Source: Solimonas aquatica
GTDB taxonomy: Bacteria > Pseudomonadota > Gammaproteobacteria > Nevskiales > Nevskiaceae
Reading direction: 5' to 3'
DNA length: 64,000 bases
Assembly (NCBI RefSeq): GCF_900111015.1
Contig: NZ_FOFS01000002.1
Location: forward strand, 1 to 64,000
Shown: positions 25,474-33,619 of the stretch, in pieces
Numbering within the stretch: position 1 is the stretch's first letter
Layout: the number at the start of each line of letters is the position of its first letter
The notes under the pieces: model-generated
Told to the model about the DNA's origin: nothing
The model's input: only the letters and a program-made list of their open reading frames with translations
Database searches by the model: none
Translations under genes and position numbers: made by a program

Positions 25474-26645
25474 GCAACTCTCCGGGTTGGTGCGCCGGCG
25501 CGGCGCTTCACGACTTCGAGAAAGGATTCGACGCGGGTACGTAAGCCCTCGAGCATGTTCAGCTCGTGCTCGGTCTCGATCAACAGATGCGGCACGCCGC
25601 GACGCTCGAAGGCTTCCTTGATTTCAGGGTAGTAATACATATGCGGCTCGCAGAACTTCGCCATCAGCACGATCATGCCTTCGGCCTTGGCGCGCTCCAT
25701 GGCGCCGAGCAGATAGGTTTCCCAGTCTGCCTTCTGGTCCACGCGCGTGGGGCAGGGCACCTTGAGATTGCGGGCGAGATACCACTGCGCGAGCGCGGTC
25801 AGCGGATCGCCCACTTCATCCACGTCCGTCGAAATGAAGCGCGTGCCGTGATAGAGATCATCGTCGACGACGATGCCGCCGCAGTCTTCGATCAAATCGA
25901 GAATGCCGGTCTTGGGCGCCTGGCAGAAGTGTCCGGACAGATACACGCGCACGCCGGAACCGGTCGACGGCCGGGCGCTGAGCAGTTGCGCCAGCAGCTG
26001 CTTCAGCAGCTCGTTATGCAAAGCCTTGTCCATCACCATGCTGGACTTCACCGCCAGCTGCATCTGACGCGCACTGAACTGGATCCGGCCCTCTCGGCGA
26101 AGCTCGTAGAGCTGGCGCAGCAGGTCGCGATTGCGATTGAACAGGCGGATGCTGCTGCGGATCGCATCGTCCGCCAGCGGCTGCCCGGTCATTTCCTCGA
26201 TGCCGGCCTTCAGCTGCGCGAAGGTCTCGCGCGCCCGGCTCAGGCTCCAGGGATCGCTCATCGAGGAGATCAGCTGATAGAAATGCACCCAGGTGTTGGG
26301 CAGTTTGGCGCGCACCACATCGGCGGCGCCGAGCACCTGCACGCAGTGATCGCCGAACATGATGGCGTCCAGCGCTTCGAACTCACCCTTGCAGGCCTGA
26401 TCGACGATGCTGCGGGTGTAGCCGCAGTAGAAGGGATAGATCATGCCGTGCCCCACGGTGATGGGGTCTTGCTGCTCTTGCAGAATCAGCGGCAGGCAGC
26501 CGGCGGCATGCGCCATCTCGCCGGGAAAATGCATGGGAAAGGTGCCCAGCAGGCGGGTGCCGTGCGTGCGTTTCCATTCTGTGGCCCAAGACAGCGGCCC
26601 CTCGGCGGCGGCTTCGAATTGGGCCAGGATTGCTTGGGCTGGCAT
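25470..26645 (-). CDS. 2-hydroxyacyl-CoA dehydratase / benzoyl-CoA reductase family, smaller subunit (BcrC-like)
   Basis: 391 residues. From memory the order of motifs follows BcrC of Thauera: MHFPGEMAHAAGCLPL, HGMIYPFYCGYTRS (Cys74), FGDHC (Cys101), SGHFCQAP and AKFCEPHMYY, the cysteine positions of the cluster-binding subunit. BcrC is about 385 residues, so length agrees. It is the first gene of the module and diverges from the TetR gene at 26783. Operator site B lies in the 137-bp gap between them. Confidence 0.87.
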   Translation of the reverse strand: MPAQAILAQFEAAAEGPLSWATEWKRTHGTRLLGTFPMHFPGEMAHAAGCLPLILQEQQDPITVGHGMIYPFYCGYTRSIVDQACKGEFEALDAIMFGDHCVQVLGAADVVRAKLPNTWVHFYQLISSMSDPWSLSRARETFAQLKAGIEEMTGQPLADDAIRSSIRLFNRNRDLLRQLYELRREGRIQFSARQMQLAVKSSMVMDKALHNELLKQLLAQLLSARPSTGSGVRVYLSGHFCQAPKTGILDLIEDCGGIVVDDDLYHGTRFISTDVDEVGDPLTALAQWYLARNLKVPCPTRVDQKADWETYLLGAMERAKAEGMIVLMAKFCEPHMYYYPEIKEAFERRGVPHLLIETEHELNMLEGLRTRVESFLEVVKRRAGAPTRRVA

Positions 26646-26667
26646 GATGCCGGACTCTCCTTTAATC

Positions 26668-26681
26668 GTATGGGTCCATAC
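26668..26681. promoter_or_regulatory. Operator site B, perfect half-sites, next to the TetR gene
   Basis: GTATGG-GT-CCATAC, with both half-sites exact. It lies between the reductase operon (start 26645) and the TetR regulator (start 26783). The best conserved copy being beside a TetR gene suggests autoregulation and identifies the likely master regulator. The sequence after it (26690-26790) is strikingly AT-rich. Confidence 0.75.
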
Positions 26682-26782
26682 TAGAAATGAGACTCATCAA
26701 AGTCAATAAAATGTGCTGAAGCGTGTGGCATATTTACTGATAACATAATGTTTAAAATGAATAAATAGTCAGGATATAGATA

Positions 26783-27526
26783 ATGAATGATATTCATAAA
26801 AGGCCCTCCAGGAGGCAGGGGAAGGTGTCGAAGACAGAGTCCGGCGGCGGGCAACGCCTGCCAACGGATGTCCGTGCGGCCGGAATTCTGGCCGCAGCGC
26901 GAGAGGTCATTGACGAGAAGGGCTATGAGAGCGTGCTGATTTCGGACATCGCCAAGCGCGCGGGCGTGGTGGACGGCACCATCTATCGCTACTTCAAGAA
27001 TAAACGTGACTTGTTGGAGCAGGTGGCGCAGCGATGGTTTGGTGAACAGCTGGCCATGGATTCGCAGCTCAATGCCGTGAAGGGGACGCGCAACAAGCTG
27101 CGCCATCTGGCTTGGCGCACGCTGGCCATCATCCGGCGCGAACCGGTCCTAGCGCGGTTCATGTTGATGGAGTTGCGGCATGATCCGCGCTATCGCAGCA
27201 CACCATTCTTCGAGATGAACAAGCGTTTCACTCAGGACGTGATAGCCGTGTGTACGGAAGCGGTTGTCTCAGGCGAGTTCTTGAGCGACGTCTCGCCCAA
27301 TATGCTGAGAGACATGCTGCACGGTTGTATCGAGCATCGCACCTGGGCCTTTTTGCAAGGGGAAGGAGACTTCGATATCGAAGAGGTGGCAGATGGCATC
27401 GCAACCGTGATCTATCGCGGCATGCTGGCCAAGCGCGAGCTTGCGCAAGGCGGCCTTTATGAAGCCGTGAAGCGCATCGAGAGTGTAGCGGGGAAGCTGG
27501 AAGATCTCATGGTGGGCAAAAGCTAG
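26783..27526 (+). CDS. TetR-family regulator, probable master repressor of the catabolic regulon
   Basis: 247 residues. A basic N-terminal tail of about 30 residues precedes the helix-turn-helix (AAGILAAAREVIDEKGYESV, ISDIAKRAGVVDGTIYRYFKNKRDLLEQV) and a helical ligand domain. The class is used for acyl-CoA-responsive repressors of degradation operons. The ATG at 26783 follows AGGA. It is divergent from the benzoyl-CoA-reductase-like operon with a perfect GTATGG-GT-CCATAC palindrome between. Its TAG stop lies in the left end of a MITE-like element, so the present C-terminus may have been set by that insertion. Confidence 0.85.
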   Translation: MNDIHKRPSRRQGKVSKTESGGGQRLPTDVRAAGILAAAREVIDEKGYESVLISDIAKRAGVVDGTIYRYFKNKRDLLEQVAQRWFGEQLAMDSQLNAVKGTRNKLRHLAWRTLAIIRREPVLARFMLMELRHDPRYRSTPFFEMNKRFTQDVIAVCTEAVVSGEFLSDVSPNMLRDMLHGCIEHRTWAFLQGEGDFDIEEVADGIATVIYRGMLAKRELAQGGLYEAVKRIESVAGKLEDLMVGKS

Positions 27527-27688
27527 TGGTCTATTGCCCGCTAAGCGACACAGAAAGCCGTGTCTTTTGTCCCGTGGCGGCGTTGAAAACCCTCGCAACA
27601 GCGGCGCTAATGCTGTGGTTGTCGCCTTGCCACAGGTCAAAAGCCATCGGTTTTATTCGTGCCAACAAGCATGCAACAGACCACTAGC
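27522..27688. repeat. MITE-like element with 15-bp terminal inverted repeats
   Basis: GCTAGTGGTCTATTG (27522-27536) and CAACAGACCACTAGC (27674-27688) are inverted repeats with one mismatch, enclosing 137 bp that encode nothing. TA dinucleotides at the outer edge of both repeats fit a TA target duplication. Total length is about 165 bp, typical of a non-autonomous miniature element. The left end supplies the stop codon of the TetR gene. Confidence 0.5.
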
Positions 27689-27955
27689 AGGATGCTGCGG
27701 AACGCATCTGTACTGTGCAGCGATGGCGTTGCACAGACGGGGCCGTGATCATGATCGCCTGATTGTGAAGCGCTGCCGGTGTCCGGCGTGCTGCCCGTTC
27801 ACGTCGCACGATTTTGACAACTCGCGCGAGCTTTTTCCGCAAGACGAGATTCGGCACTGACGCTACTGTGCCCTCCATGATAGGTGACGGCGATATTGTG
27901 AGCGGCTTCGGCTATGGCTCAGCAATCGTCGGGCTCAATGGAGGAGGAGCAGTCG
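27689..27955. other. Intergenic region before tonB
   Basis: Non-coding in both strands as far as I can see. A TTGACA lies near 27813, but no convincing -10 box follows at the right distance. GGAGGAGGAG at 27941-27950 is the ribosome binding site of the TonB gene. Confidence 0.4.
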
Positions 27956-28552
27956 ATGCAATTCGGCCAAGCCGAAGACCCGAGACGCCGTGTGGCGGGC
28001 GTTGCCGGCGTGGTGGTGTTTCATGCCCTGCTGGTATACGGGCTGGTAAATGGCCTGGCGCGCAAGGCCATTGAGCTGTTGCCGGCGCCGATCGAGACCA
28101 AGATTCTCAAGGAGGTGAAGGAAGACATTCCGCCGCCGCCACCACCGCCACCGACCTTCGAGACGCCGCCGCCGCCGGTGATTCCGCCGCCGGAAATCAG
28201 CATCGCCTCGGCGCCTGCGCCGGCCACGGCGATTCATGCCACCACTACGCCTGCCAAGCCGGCACCGGTGACGGCGAAGACCGCGCCGGTGGTGAAGGCC
28301 AAGAACTGCCGCGAGCCGGAGTACCCGTCGATCTCGCAGCGTCTGAATGAAACCGGCTCGGTGGTGCTGCAGCTGCTGGTGGGCGTGGATGGCCGCGTCA
28401 GCGACGCCAAGATCGAAAACTCCAGCGGCTATCCACGGCTGGATGAAGCGGCCAAGCGCGCGCTGAGCCTGTGCAAGTTCACGCCGGGCACCGAGAACGG
28501 ACAGGCTGTGCCGATGTGGGCGCAGCTCAAGTACACCTTCCGTCAGCAGTAG
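27956..28552 (+). CDS. tonB: TonB energy transducer
   Basis: A 198-residue periplasm-spanning protein that links the proton motive force to outer membrane receptors. There is one N-terminal membrane anchor (VAGVAGVVVFHALLVYGLVNGLA), a Pro-rich linker (repeated PPPPPPP), and a C-terminal TonB domain (REPEYPSISQRLNETGSVVL, DGRVSDAKIENSSGYPRLDEAA). An ATG at 27914 is in frame, but the ATG at 27956 has a strong GGAGGAGG site six bases upstream. It heads a tonB-exbB-exbD-exbD-TPR cluster. Confidence 0.9.
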   Translation: MQFGQAEDPRRRVAGVAGVVVFHALLVYGLVNGLARKAIELLPAPIETKILKEVKEDIPPPPPPPPTFETPPPPVIPPPEISIASAPAPATAIHATTTPAKPAPVTAKTAPVVKAKNCREPEYPSISQRLNETGSVVLQLLVGVDGRVSDAKIENSSGYPRLDEAAKRALSLCKFTPGTENGQAVPMWAQLKYTFRQQ

Positions 28553-28604
28553 CCGGCGGATTTCGAAACATTGCAGTGATCAAGACCCAAGGTTGGAGAC
28601 CGTC

Positions 28605-29456
28605 ATGAAGTCGTATCGTGATCTGAAGCATCGAGTCGTGGTGGCACTGGTGGCGCTGATGGCGGTGCTGGTGATCGGCATCCCGAGCCTGAGCGCTGCG
28701 CAGGAATCAGCGGCACCGGCGGCGGAGCAGGCAGCCGGCCCTGCCACTGATATGTCGGAGAAGGCGCAGGTGCAGGTGGCCAATCCGTATGGTCTGGAAG
28801 CGCTGTGGAAGGCCGGTGACTTCGTGGCGCGTGGCGTGCTGGTGCTGATGCTGATCATGTCGGCGGCGACCTGGTACATCATGGTGATGAAGCTGATCGA
28901 GCAGCAGAAGGTGTTCAAGCAGGCCAAGGAAGCCAATGCTTCGTTCTGGTCGGCGTCTTCGGTGTCGGCGGGCCTGGGCACGCTGAAGACCGGCAGCCCG
29001 TTCTGGTACATCGCCGACAAGGGGCACAGCGCCAGCCAGCATCATGAAGGCACGCTGGTGGAACAGATTGATCTGTCGAGCTGGGTGACGATGTCGGTGG
29101 GCCGCGCGGTGGAAGAGATCCAGAGCCGCCTGCAGGGTGGGCTCGCGGTGCTGGCGACGGTGGGTTCGACGGCGCCGTTCGTGGGTCTGTTCGGCACGGT
29201 GTGGGGCATCTACCACGCGCTGACGGCGATCGGCATTTCCGGTCAGGCGAGCATCGACAAGGTGGCCGGTCCGGTGGGTGAAGCGCTGATCATGACCGCC
29301 ATCGGTCTGGCGGTCGCGGTGCCGGCGGTGATGGGCTACAACTGGCTGGTTCGCCGCAACAAGACCGCTATGGAACAGGTGCGCGCCTTTGCCGCCGACC
29401 TGCACAGCGTGGTGCTCTCCGGCACCCGCGTCGGCGAAGCCAAGAAAGCCGCCTGA
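28605..29456 (+). CDS. exbB: ExbB/TolQ-type proton channel protein with N-terminal signal
   Basis: 283 residues. An Ala-rich signal peptide and a periplasmic stretch precede the three-helix MotA/TolQ/ExbB core: FVARGVLVLMLIMSAATWYIM, then GGLAVLATVGSTAPFVGLFGTVWGI and MTAIGLAVAVPAVMGYNWL. It forms the proton channel with ExbD. A TTG at 28593 precedes the chosen ATG at 28605. The next gene is 198 bp downstream, a gap holding a hairpin CAGCCTCC/GGAGGCTG (29491-29520). Confidence 0.9.
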   Translation: MKSYRDLKHRVVVALVALMAVLVIGIPSLSAAQESAAPAAEQAAGPATDMSEKAQVQVANPYGLEALWKAGDFVARGVLVLMLIMSAATWYIMVMKLIEQQKVFKQAKEANASFWSASSVSAGLGTLKTGSPFWYIADKGHSASQHHEGTLVEQIDLSSWVTMSVGRAVEEIQSRLQGGLAVLATVGSTAPFVGLFGTVWGIYHALTAIGISGQASIDKVAGPVGEALIMTAIGLAVAVPAVMGYNWLVRRNKTAMEQVRAFAADLHSVVLSGTRVGEAKKAA

Positions 29457-29654
29457 GCGCGATCACCCCTCAACAGTTCATGGGTGCAGTCAGCCTCCCG
29501 GATCCTCCTTGTGGAGGCTGAATTGGGTGAGCGGGGCGGAGCATCACGTATTTCCGGGCTTGAAACCCCGCCCGGATATCTCCGCCGCCGCTCATGGCCG
29601 CGCTGCTGAGGCGGCTCGCCACGGACGGCGCCCCTTTTTATTCGGAGTAAACGC

Positions 29655-30077
29655 ATGGCCATGCAAGTCGGCGGCGATGACGACGACGAGCTGAACAGCA
29701 GCATCAACACCACGCCTTTGGTGGACGTGATGCTGGTACTGCTGATCATCTTCCTGATCACCATTCCGGTGGTGACGCAGACGGTGCCCCTGAAGCTGCC
29801 CAACGAGCGCAACCAGCCGACGCAGACCAAGCCGGAAAACATCGTGATCGCGGTGGACAAGGACGGACTGATCTACTGGAACACCAAGCTGGTGGCGGAC
29901 CTGCCGACGCTGCTCGACAAGATGAAGATCGAGGCGGTGAAGGTGCCGCAGCCGGAAGTGCATATTCGCGGTGACATGGACGCGCGCTACCAATCGGTGG
30001 GCCAGGTGGTGGTGACCTGCCAGCGCGCCGGCATCGTCAAAGTGGCGTTCATCACCGAACCGCCACCCAGGGGGTGA
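29655..30077 (+). CDS. exbD: ExbD/TolR-type proton channel protein (first copy)
   Basis: 140 residues with one membrane helix, INTTPLVDVMLVLLIIF, whose Asp is the proton-carrying residue, and a periplasmic ExbD domain (ENIVIAVDKDGLIYWNTK). It is followed by a second ExbD gene, so the motor probably uses a hetero-pair, as in Xanthomonas-type systems. Confidence 0.9.
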   Translation: MAMQVGGDDDDELNSSINTTPLVDVMLVLLIIFLITIPVVTQTVPLKLPNERNQPTQTKPENIVIAVDKDGLIYWNTKLVADLPTLLDKMKIEAVKVPQPEVHIRGDMDARYQSVGQVVVTCQRAGIVKVAFITEPPPRG

Positions 30078-30114
30078 GCCTGCGCGCTTGCGAAGCGCAG
30101 CTTCGCGCGCAGGC
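30078..30114 (+). repeat. Long stem-loop between the two exbD genes
   Basis: GCCTGCGCG (30078-30086) pairs with CGCGCAGGC (30106-30114), and the inner CGAAGC/GCTTCG adds a second stem. A second hairpin, CCCGGCCAT/ATGGCCGGG, follows about five bases later. It starts right after the exbD stop and could act on mRNA stability or as an attenuator. Confidence 0.55.
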
Positions 30115-30218
30115 GAACGCCCGGCCATGGATGGCCGGGCCGGAGCTTGATCAAGAGATGCAGTCGCGCCAGGGATGGCGGCGCAGAACCAGCGCAAAAC
30201 CACAGAAGGAACGCAGCA

Positions 30219-30650
30219 ATGGGAATGAATGTAGGCAGTGGCGGCAGCTCTGGCGATCCGCAGGAGATGGTGGACATCAACACCACGCCGCTGATCGACG
30301 TGATGCTGGTGCTGCTGATCATGCTGATCATCACGATTCCGGTGCAGACGCACGCGGTGAAGCTGGACATGCCGACGGCCAATCCGCCGCCCTCGGACGC
30401 CGCGCCGCCGCCGGTGGTGGAACTGGAAATCGACTTCGACGGCACGATCCTCTGGAACGGCAACGTGGTGCCGGATCGCGCAACCCTGGAAGGCCAGCTG
30501 CTGCAGGCCGCACACCAGGACCCGCAGCCGGAATTCCACATCCGTCCCAACAAGCTGGTCGAATACAAATACGTGGCCGCCGTACTGGCTTCCGCCCAAC
30601 GCCTGGGCGTGACCAACATCGGTCTGGTCGGCAACGAACAATTCATGTGA
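30219..30650 (+). CDS. exbD: ExbD/TolR-type proton channel protein (second copy)
   Basis: 143 residues with the helix INTTPLIDVMLVLLIMLI containing the conserved Asp, and a periplasmic domain (VVELEIDFDGTILWNGNVV). It differs from the first copy by a Pro-rich insertion (NPPPSDAAPPP). The ATG at 30219 follows AGAAGGA. It is eight bases before the TPR protein gene. Confidence 0.9.
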   Translation: MGMNVGSGGSSGDPQEMVDINTTPLIDVMLVLLIMLIITIPVQTHAVKLDMPTANPPPSDAAPPPVVELEIDFDGTILWNGNVVPDRATLEGQLLQAAHQDPQPEFHIRPNKLVEYKYVAAVLASAQRLGVTNIGLVGNEQFM

Positions 30651-30658
30651 GAACGGCC

Positions 30659-31876
30659 GTGAACCCGAAATCCCTTTCCCTCACGCTGAAAGCCGCCCTG
30701 ATTGCCGCTGCACTGGGCTTTGCGACGAGCGCACAGGCTGCGCCGCAGATCCGTCCGGAAGTGGGCAAGCCGCTGCAGGAAGCCCAGAAGCTGATCGGCG
30801 ACAAGAACTACAAGGAAGCCCTGGCCCGGATCAGCGCTGCCGAGCAGACCGCCGGCAGCAAGATCTCGCCGTATGAGACCTATGTGATCGGTCGCATGCG
30901 CGGCGTCGCCGACCTGGGCATCGGCGATACCAATGGCGCCATGGCGGCGTTTGAAGCAGCGCTGAAATCCGGGCAGACCCCGGACGGCGAAAAGCTCAGC
31001 AGCCTGCAGACCCTGGCGCAGCTGGCCTACAGCGCCAAGAATTTCCCGAAAGCCATCGAGTACATCGGGCAATACAAGGCCGCCGGCGGCAACAATCCGC
31101 AGATCACCGGCCTGCTGGCACAGGCTTATTACCTGGGTGGCAAATACCCGGAGGCTGCGCAGGAAATCAAGGCGCAGCTGCAGAAATCCGGGCAGGCACC
31201 GAGCGAAACCCAGCTGCAGCTGCTGGCCTCCTGTGCGCTCAAGCAGAACGACGCCAACGGCTATGTCGAAGCCCTGCAGCTGCTGGTGAGCTATCACCCC
31301 AAGCCCAGCTACTGGCTGGACCTGATCGCGCGCACCGCCGGCAGCAAGGGCTTCTCGGATCGCCTGAGCCTGGACCTGGCGCGTCTGCGCTACGCCAGCG
31401 GCACGCTGAGCACGGCGGGCGACTACCTGGACGCCGCGCAGCTGGCGCTGCAGGCGGGCTTTCCGGGTGAGGCGGATCAGTACGTCAAGGCCGGCTATGC
31501 CAAGAACGCGCTCGGCCAGGGCTCGGACGCGCCGCGCCATGCCCGACTCAAGGCGCTGGTAGAGAAGAAGATCGCCGAAGACCAGAAGACCCTGGCCGAA
31601 GGCGAGAAGGCCGCGCAGAAGCAGGCGAGCGGCGATGCTCTGGTCAACACCGGCCTGAACTACGTGGGCTATCAGCAATACGACAAGGGCATTGCACTGA
31701 TCGAGCAGGGCATCGCCAAGGGCAATCTCAAGTACGCCAACGAAGCCAAGCTGCATCTGGGCTACGCCCAGGTCCTGGCTGGCCAGAAGGCCAAGGCCCA
31801 GGCCACGCTCAGAGGCGTGCAGGGCAGCGACGGCACCGCCAGCGTCGCCAAGCTTTGGATGATCAGGGCGCGCTGA
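30659..31876 (+). CDS. Periplasmic tetratricopeptide repeat protein of the TonB cluster
   Basis: 405 residues from a GTG start. A signal peptide ends near SAQA-AP. The rest is helical repeats typical of TPR (QEAQKLIGDKNYKEALARI, NFPKAIEYIGQYKAAGGN, GGKYPEAAQEIKAQL). A protein of this type commonly ends exbB-exbD-exbD clusters, where it is thought to assist the TonB motor; its exact role is unknown. Confidence 0.8.
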   Translation: MNPKSLSLTLKAALIAAALGFATSAQAAPQIRPEVGKPLQEAQKLIGDKNYKEALARISAAEQTAGSKISPYETYVIGRMRGVADLGIGDTNGAMAAFEAALKSGQTPDGEKLSSLQTLAQLAYSAKNFPKAIEYIGQYKAAGGNNPQITGLLAQAYYLGGKYPEAAQEIKAQLQKSGQAPSETQLQLLASCALKQNDANGYVEALQLLVSYHPKPSYWLDLIARTAGSKGFSDRLSLDLARLRYASGTLSTAGDYLDAAQLALQAGFPGEADQYVKAGYAKNALGQGSDAPRHARLKALVEKKIAEDQKTLAEGEKAAQKQASGDALVNTGLNYVGYQQYDKGIALIEQGIAKGNLKYANEAKLHLGYAQVLAGQKAKAQATLRGVQGSDGTASVAKLWMIRAR

Positions 31877-31890
31877 ATGCGGCGCGCCCT
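31865..31890. terminator. Hairpin at the end of the TonB cluster
   Basis: AGGGCGCGC (31865-31873) pairs with GCGCGCCCT (31882-31890); the TGA stop of the TPR gene lies in the loop. No long T tract follows. It lies between convergent genes and probably ends the tonB transcript. Confidence 0.5.
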
Positions 31891-31951
31891 GTTGCTCGCA
31901 GCGTCGCTGTGATGCCGACGCTACCGGGCAAGCAGCGCAGCTGTGGGCCGC

Positions 31952-33193
31952 TCAGAACTGCTGTTCCATCTCCGTCCACTGCCGTAACAGGGCTTCACGA
32001 AACTGCGGCGCGGCGATGGCGATGAGTGCGGCTGCGCGGGCGCGGGCGCTCAGGCCGCGCAGACGGGCGATGCCGTGCTCGGTCACCACATAATCGGCTT
32101 CATGGCGTGTCGCTGCCACCGGCGACGAGAGCTGCGCGACGATTCGGCTGTGTTGCTGATTGTCGGTGACCGAGGGCAGGGCGATGATCGACTTGCCGCC
32201 GGCACTGAGCCGGGCGCCGGCGATGAAGGCCGGCAGACCGCCCACGCCTGCCACGCAGCGGCCTTTCACGGTGTCGGTATTGACCTGTCCGAGCAGATCC
32301 ACTTCCACGGCCGAGTTGATGGCACAGAAGCTGGCGATGGCGGCGATGCGCCGCACATCATGAGTCTCGCTGACCGGCCGAAACAGGAAACGGTCGTCTG
32401 CCGCGATGCGCTGATAAAAAGTATCGTCGCCCAGGGCTACGCCACACTCGACGCTACCGATGATGGCACCGTTGTCGAGCAGACGGCTCAGCGCCGGATT
32501 GACCATGCCGGAGTACACGCGGAGTCTGCGATGATCGCGCAACGCGGACAGCACTGCGGACGGCAGCTTGCCGATACCAAATTCCAGCGTGTCGCCATCT
32601 TCAACCAGGCTGGCGACATGCTCCGCCTGGGCCGCCACGTTGGTATCCGCTTGCGGAAGCTCATAGTGCAATACGTCCTGCGGCACCTCAAAAAATGCGT
32701 CGAGCTCCTTCAAGTTGACCTGGAACGATGCCCGAACGCGCGGCAACCGGGGATTGATATGAGCGACACGCCGGCGCGCGTGGCGCCACACTGCCGGCTG
32801 GAAATCCAGGCTGGGTCCGAGTGAGCAATAGCCTTGCTCATCGGGTGGCGTGAGGTGTACCAGAGCCAGATCCACCGTGAGCTGTTCGGAGAGATCCTGG
32901 TAAATGCCAGGGTAGTCCAACGGCAGCCATTCAGCGCGGGCCTCGCGCAATCCCTGGCGCAGACCGGGCTGCATGAAATAGGCGCGCTGCTGAGCCTGGG
33001 GGTGCAGTCCCAGATAATCGCTATGATTGATACCTGGAAAATGCACGCCGACGAAGCGCACGCCGGCAGCGGCGGCAGGATCGGCCTGCAAAGCGGCATA
33101 GAAGGCCAGGCTTTCACCGGACATGCCGGGAACATAAACCGTCATGCCCGGGCGCAGGCTGGACACCACGGCCGCCACATTGGTCTTGTTCAT
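31952..33193 (-). CDS. Acetyl-CoA hydrolase/CoA-transferase family protein
   Basis: A 413-residue family member that would move CoA between acyl groups. Recognisable parts are GMTVYVPGMSGES near the N-terminus, VHLTPPDEQGYCSLGPS, DTLEFGIGKLPSAVL, GQVNTDTVKGRCVAGVGG and the C-terminal DYVVTEHGIARLRG. The segment where many relatives carry the catalytic Glu (HSEM) reads VYSGM here, so activity should be checked. The ATG at 33193 was chosen over 33343, because the extension would overlap the upstream gene. It is last of five genes in the BadI operon and would recycle CoA or activate an acid. Confidence 0.8.
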   Translation of the reverse strand: MNKTNVAAVVSSLRPGMTVYVPGMSGESLAFYAALQADPAAAAGVRFVGVHFPGINHSDYLGLHPQAQQRAYFMQPGLRQGLREARAEWLPLDYPGIYQDLSEQLTVDLALVHLTPPDEQGYCSLGPSLDFQPAVWRHARRRVAHINPRLPRVRASFQVNLKELDAFFEVPQDVLHYELPQADTNVAAQAEHVASLVEDGDTLEFGIGKLPSAVLSALRDHRRLRVYSGMVNPALSRLLDNGAIIGSVECGVALGDDTFYQRIAADDRFLFRPVSETHDVRRIAAIASFCAINSAVEVDLLGQVNTDTVKGRCVAGVGGLPAFIAGARLSAGGKSIIALPSVTDNQQHSRIVAQLSSPVAATRHEADYVVTEHGIARLRGLSARARAAALIAIAAPQFREALLRQWTEMEQQF

Positions 33194-33201
33194 GCGCAGG
33201 C

Positions 33202-33618
33202 TCAGCTTGATGGCTTGAGGGCCACACGTGCCGAGCCGGTGAGCGCCACCAAGCCGCTGGCCTCGATCACCGCTTCGAGTCGCAGCAGGGCTTCGTCGGC
33301 GCTGCGTTCTTGGAGATAGGCGCGGCAAAGCAGGCGGCTGCACAGCGGCACCACGGCGGCAAAGCGCGCTTCGAAGCTGCGCAAGGCGGCGGCGGGAAAG
33401 TCCCGGCTCAGCACGCGGCCGAGCACCGCCATCGCCAGCATGCCATGCACGATCACATCATCAAAGCCGGCCAGGCGCGCAAAGTCCGGGTCCAGGTGCA
33501 GAGGGTTGAGATCACCAGAGGCTTCGGCGTAGCGGGCCAGCGCCTCGCGGGTCAAAGGCTCTGACAGCAGTTCTGCAATGGGCGTCTGCAGCGGTACTTG
33601 TTCGAGATCGATCGCCAT
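33202..33618 (-). CDS. MaoC-like enoyl-CoA hydratase subunit, C-terminal type
   Basis: 138 residues of hot-dog fold with the MaoC active-site pattern SGDLNPLHLDPDFARLAGFDDVIVHGML, which includes the catalytic Asp and His of R-specific hydratases. It lies one base downstream of a second small hot-dog protein, and the two probably form a heterodimeric hydratase, as in steroid and terpene degraders. Next gene is eight bases away. Confidence 0.82.
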   Translation of the reverse strand: MAIDLEQVPLQTPIAELLSEPLTREALARYAEASGDLNPLHLDPDFARLAGFDDVIVHGMLAMAVLGRVLSRDFPAAALRSFEARFAAVVPLCSRLLCRAYLQERSADEALLRLEAVIEASGLVALTGSARVALKPSS

Positions 33619-33619
33619 C

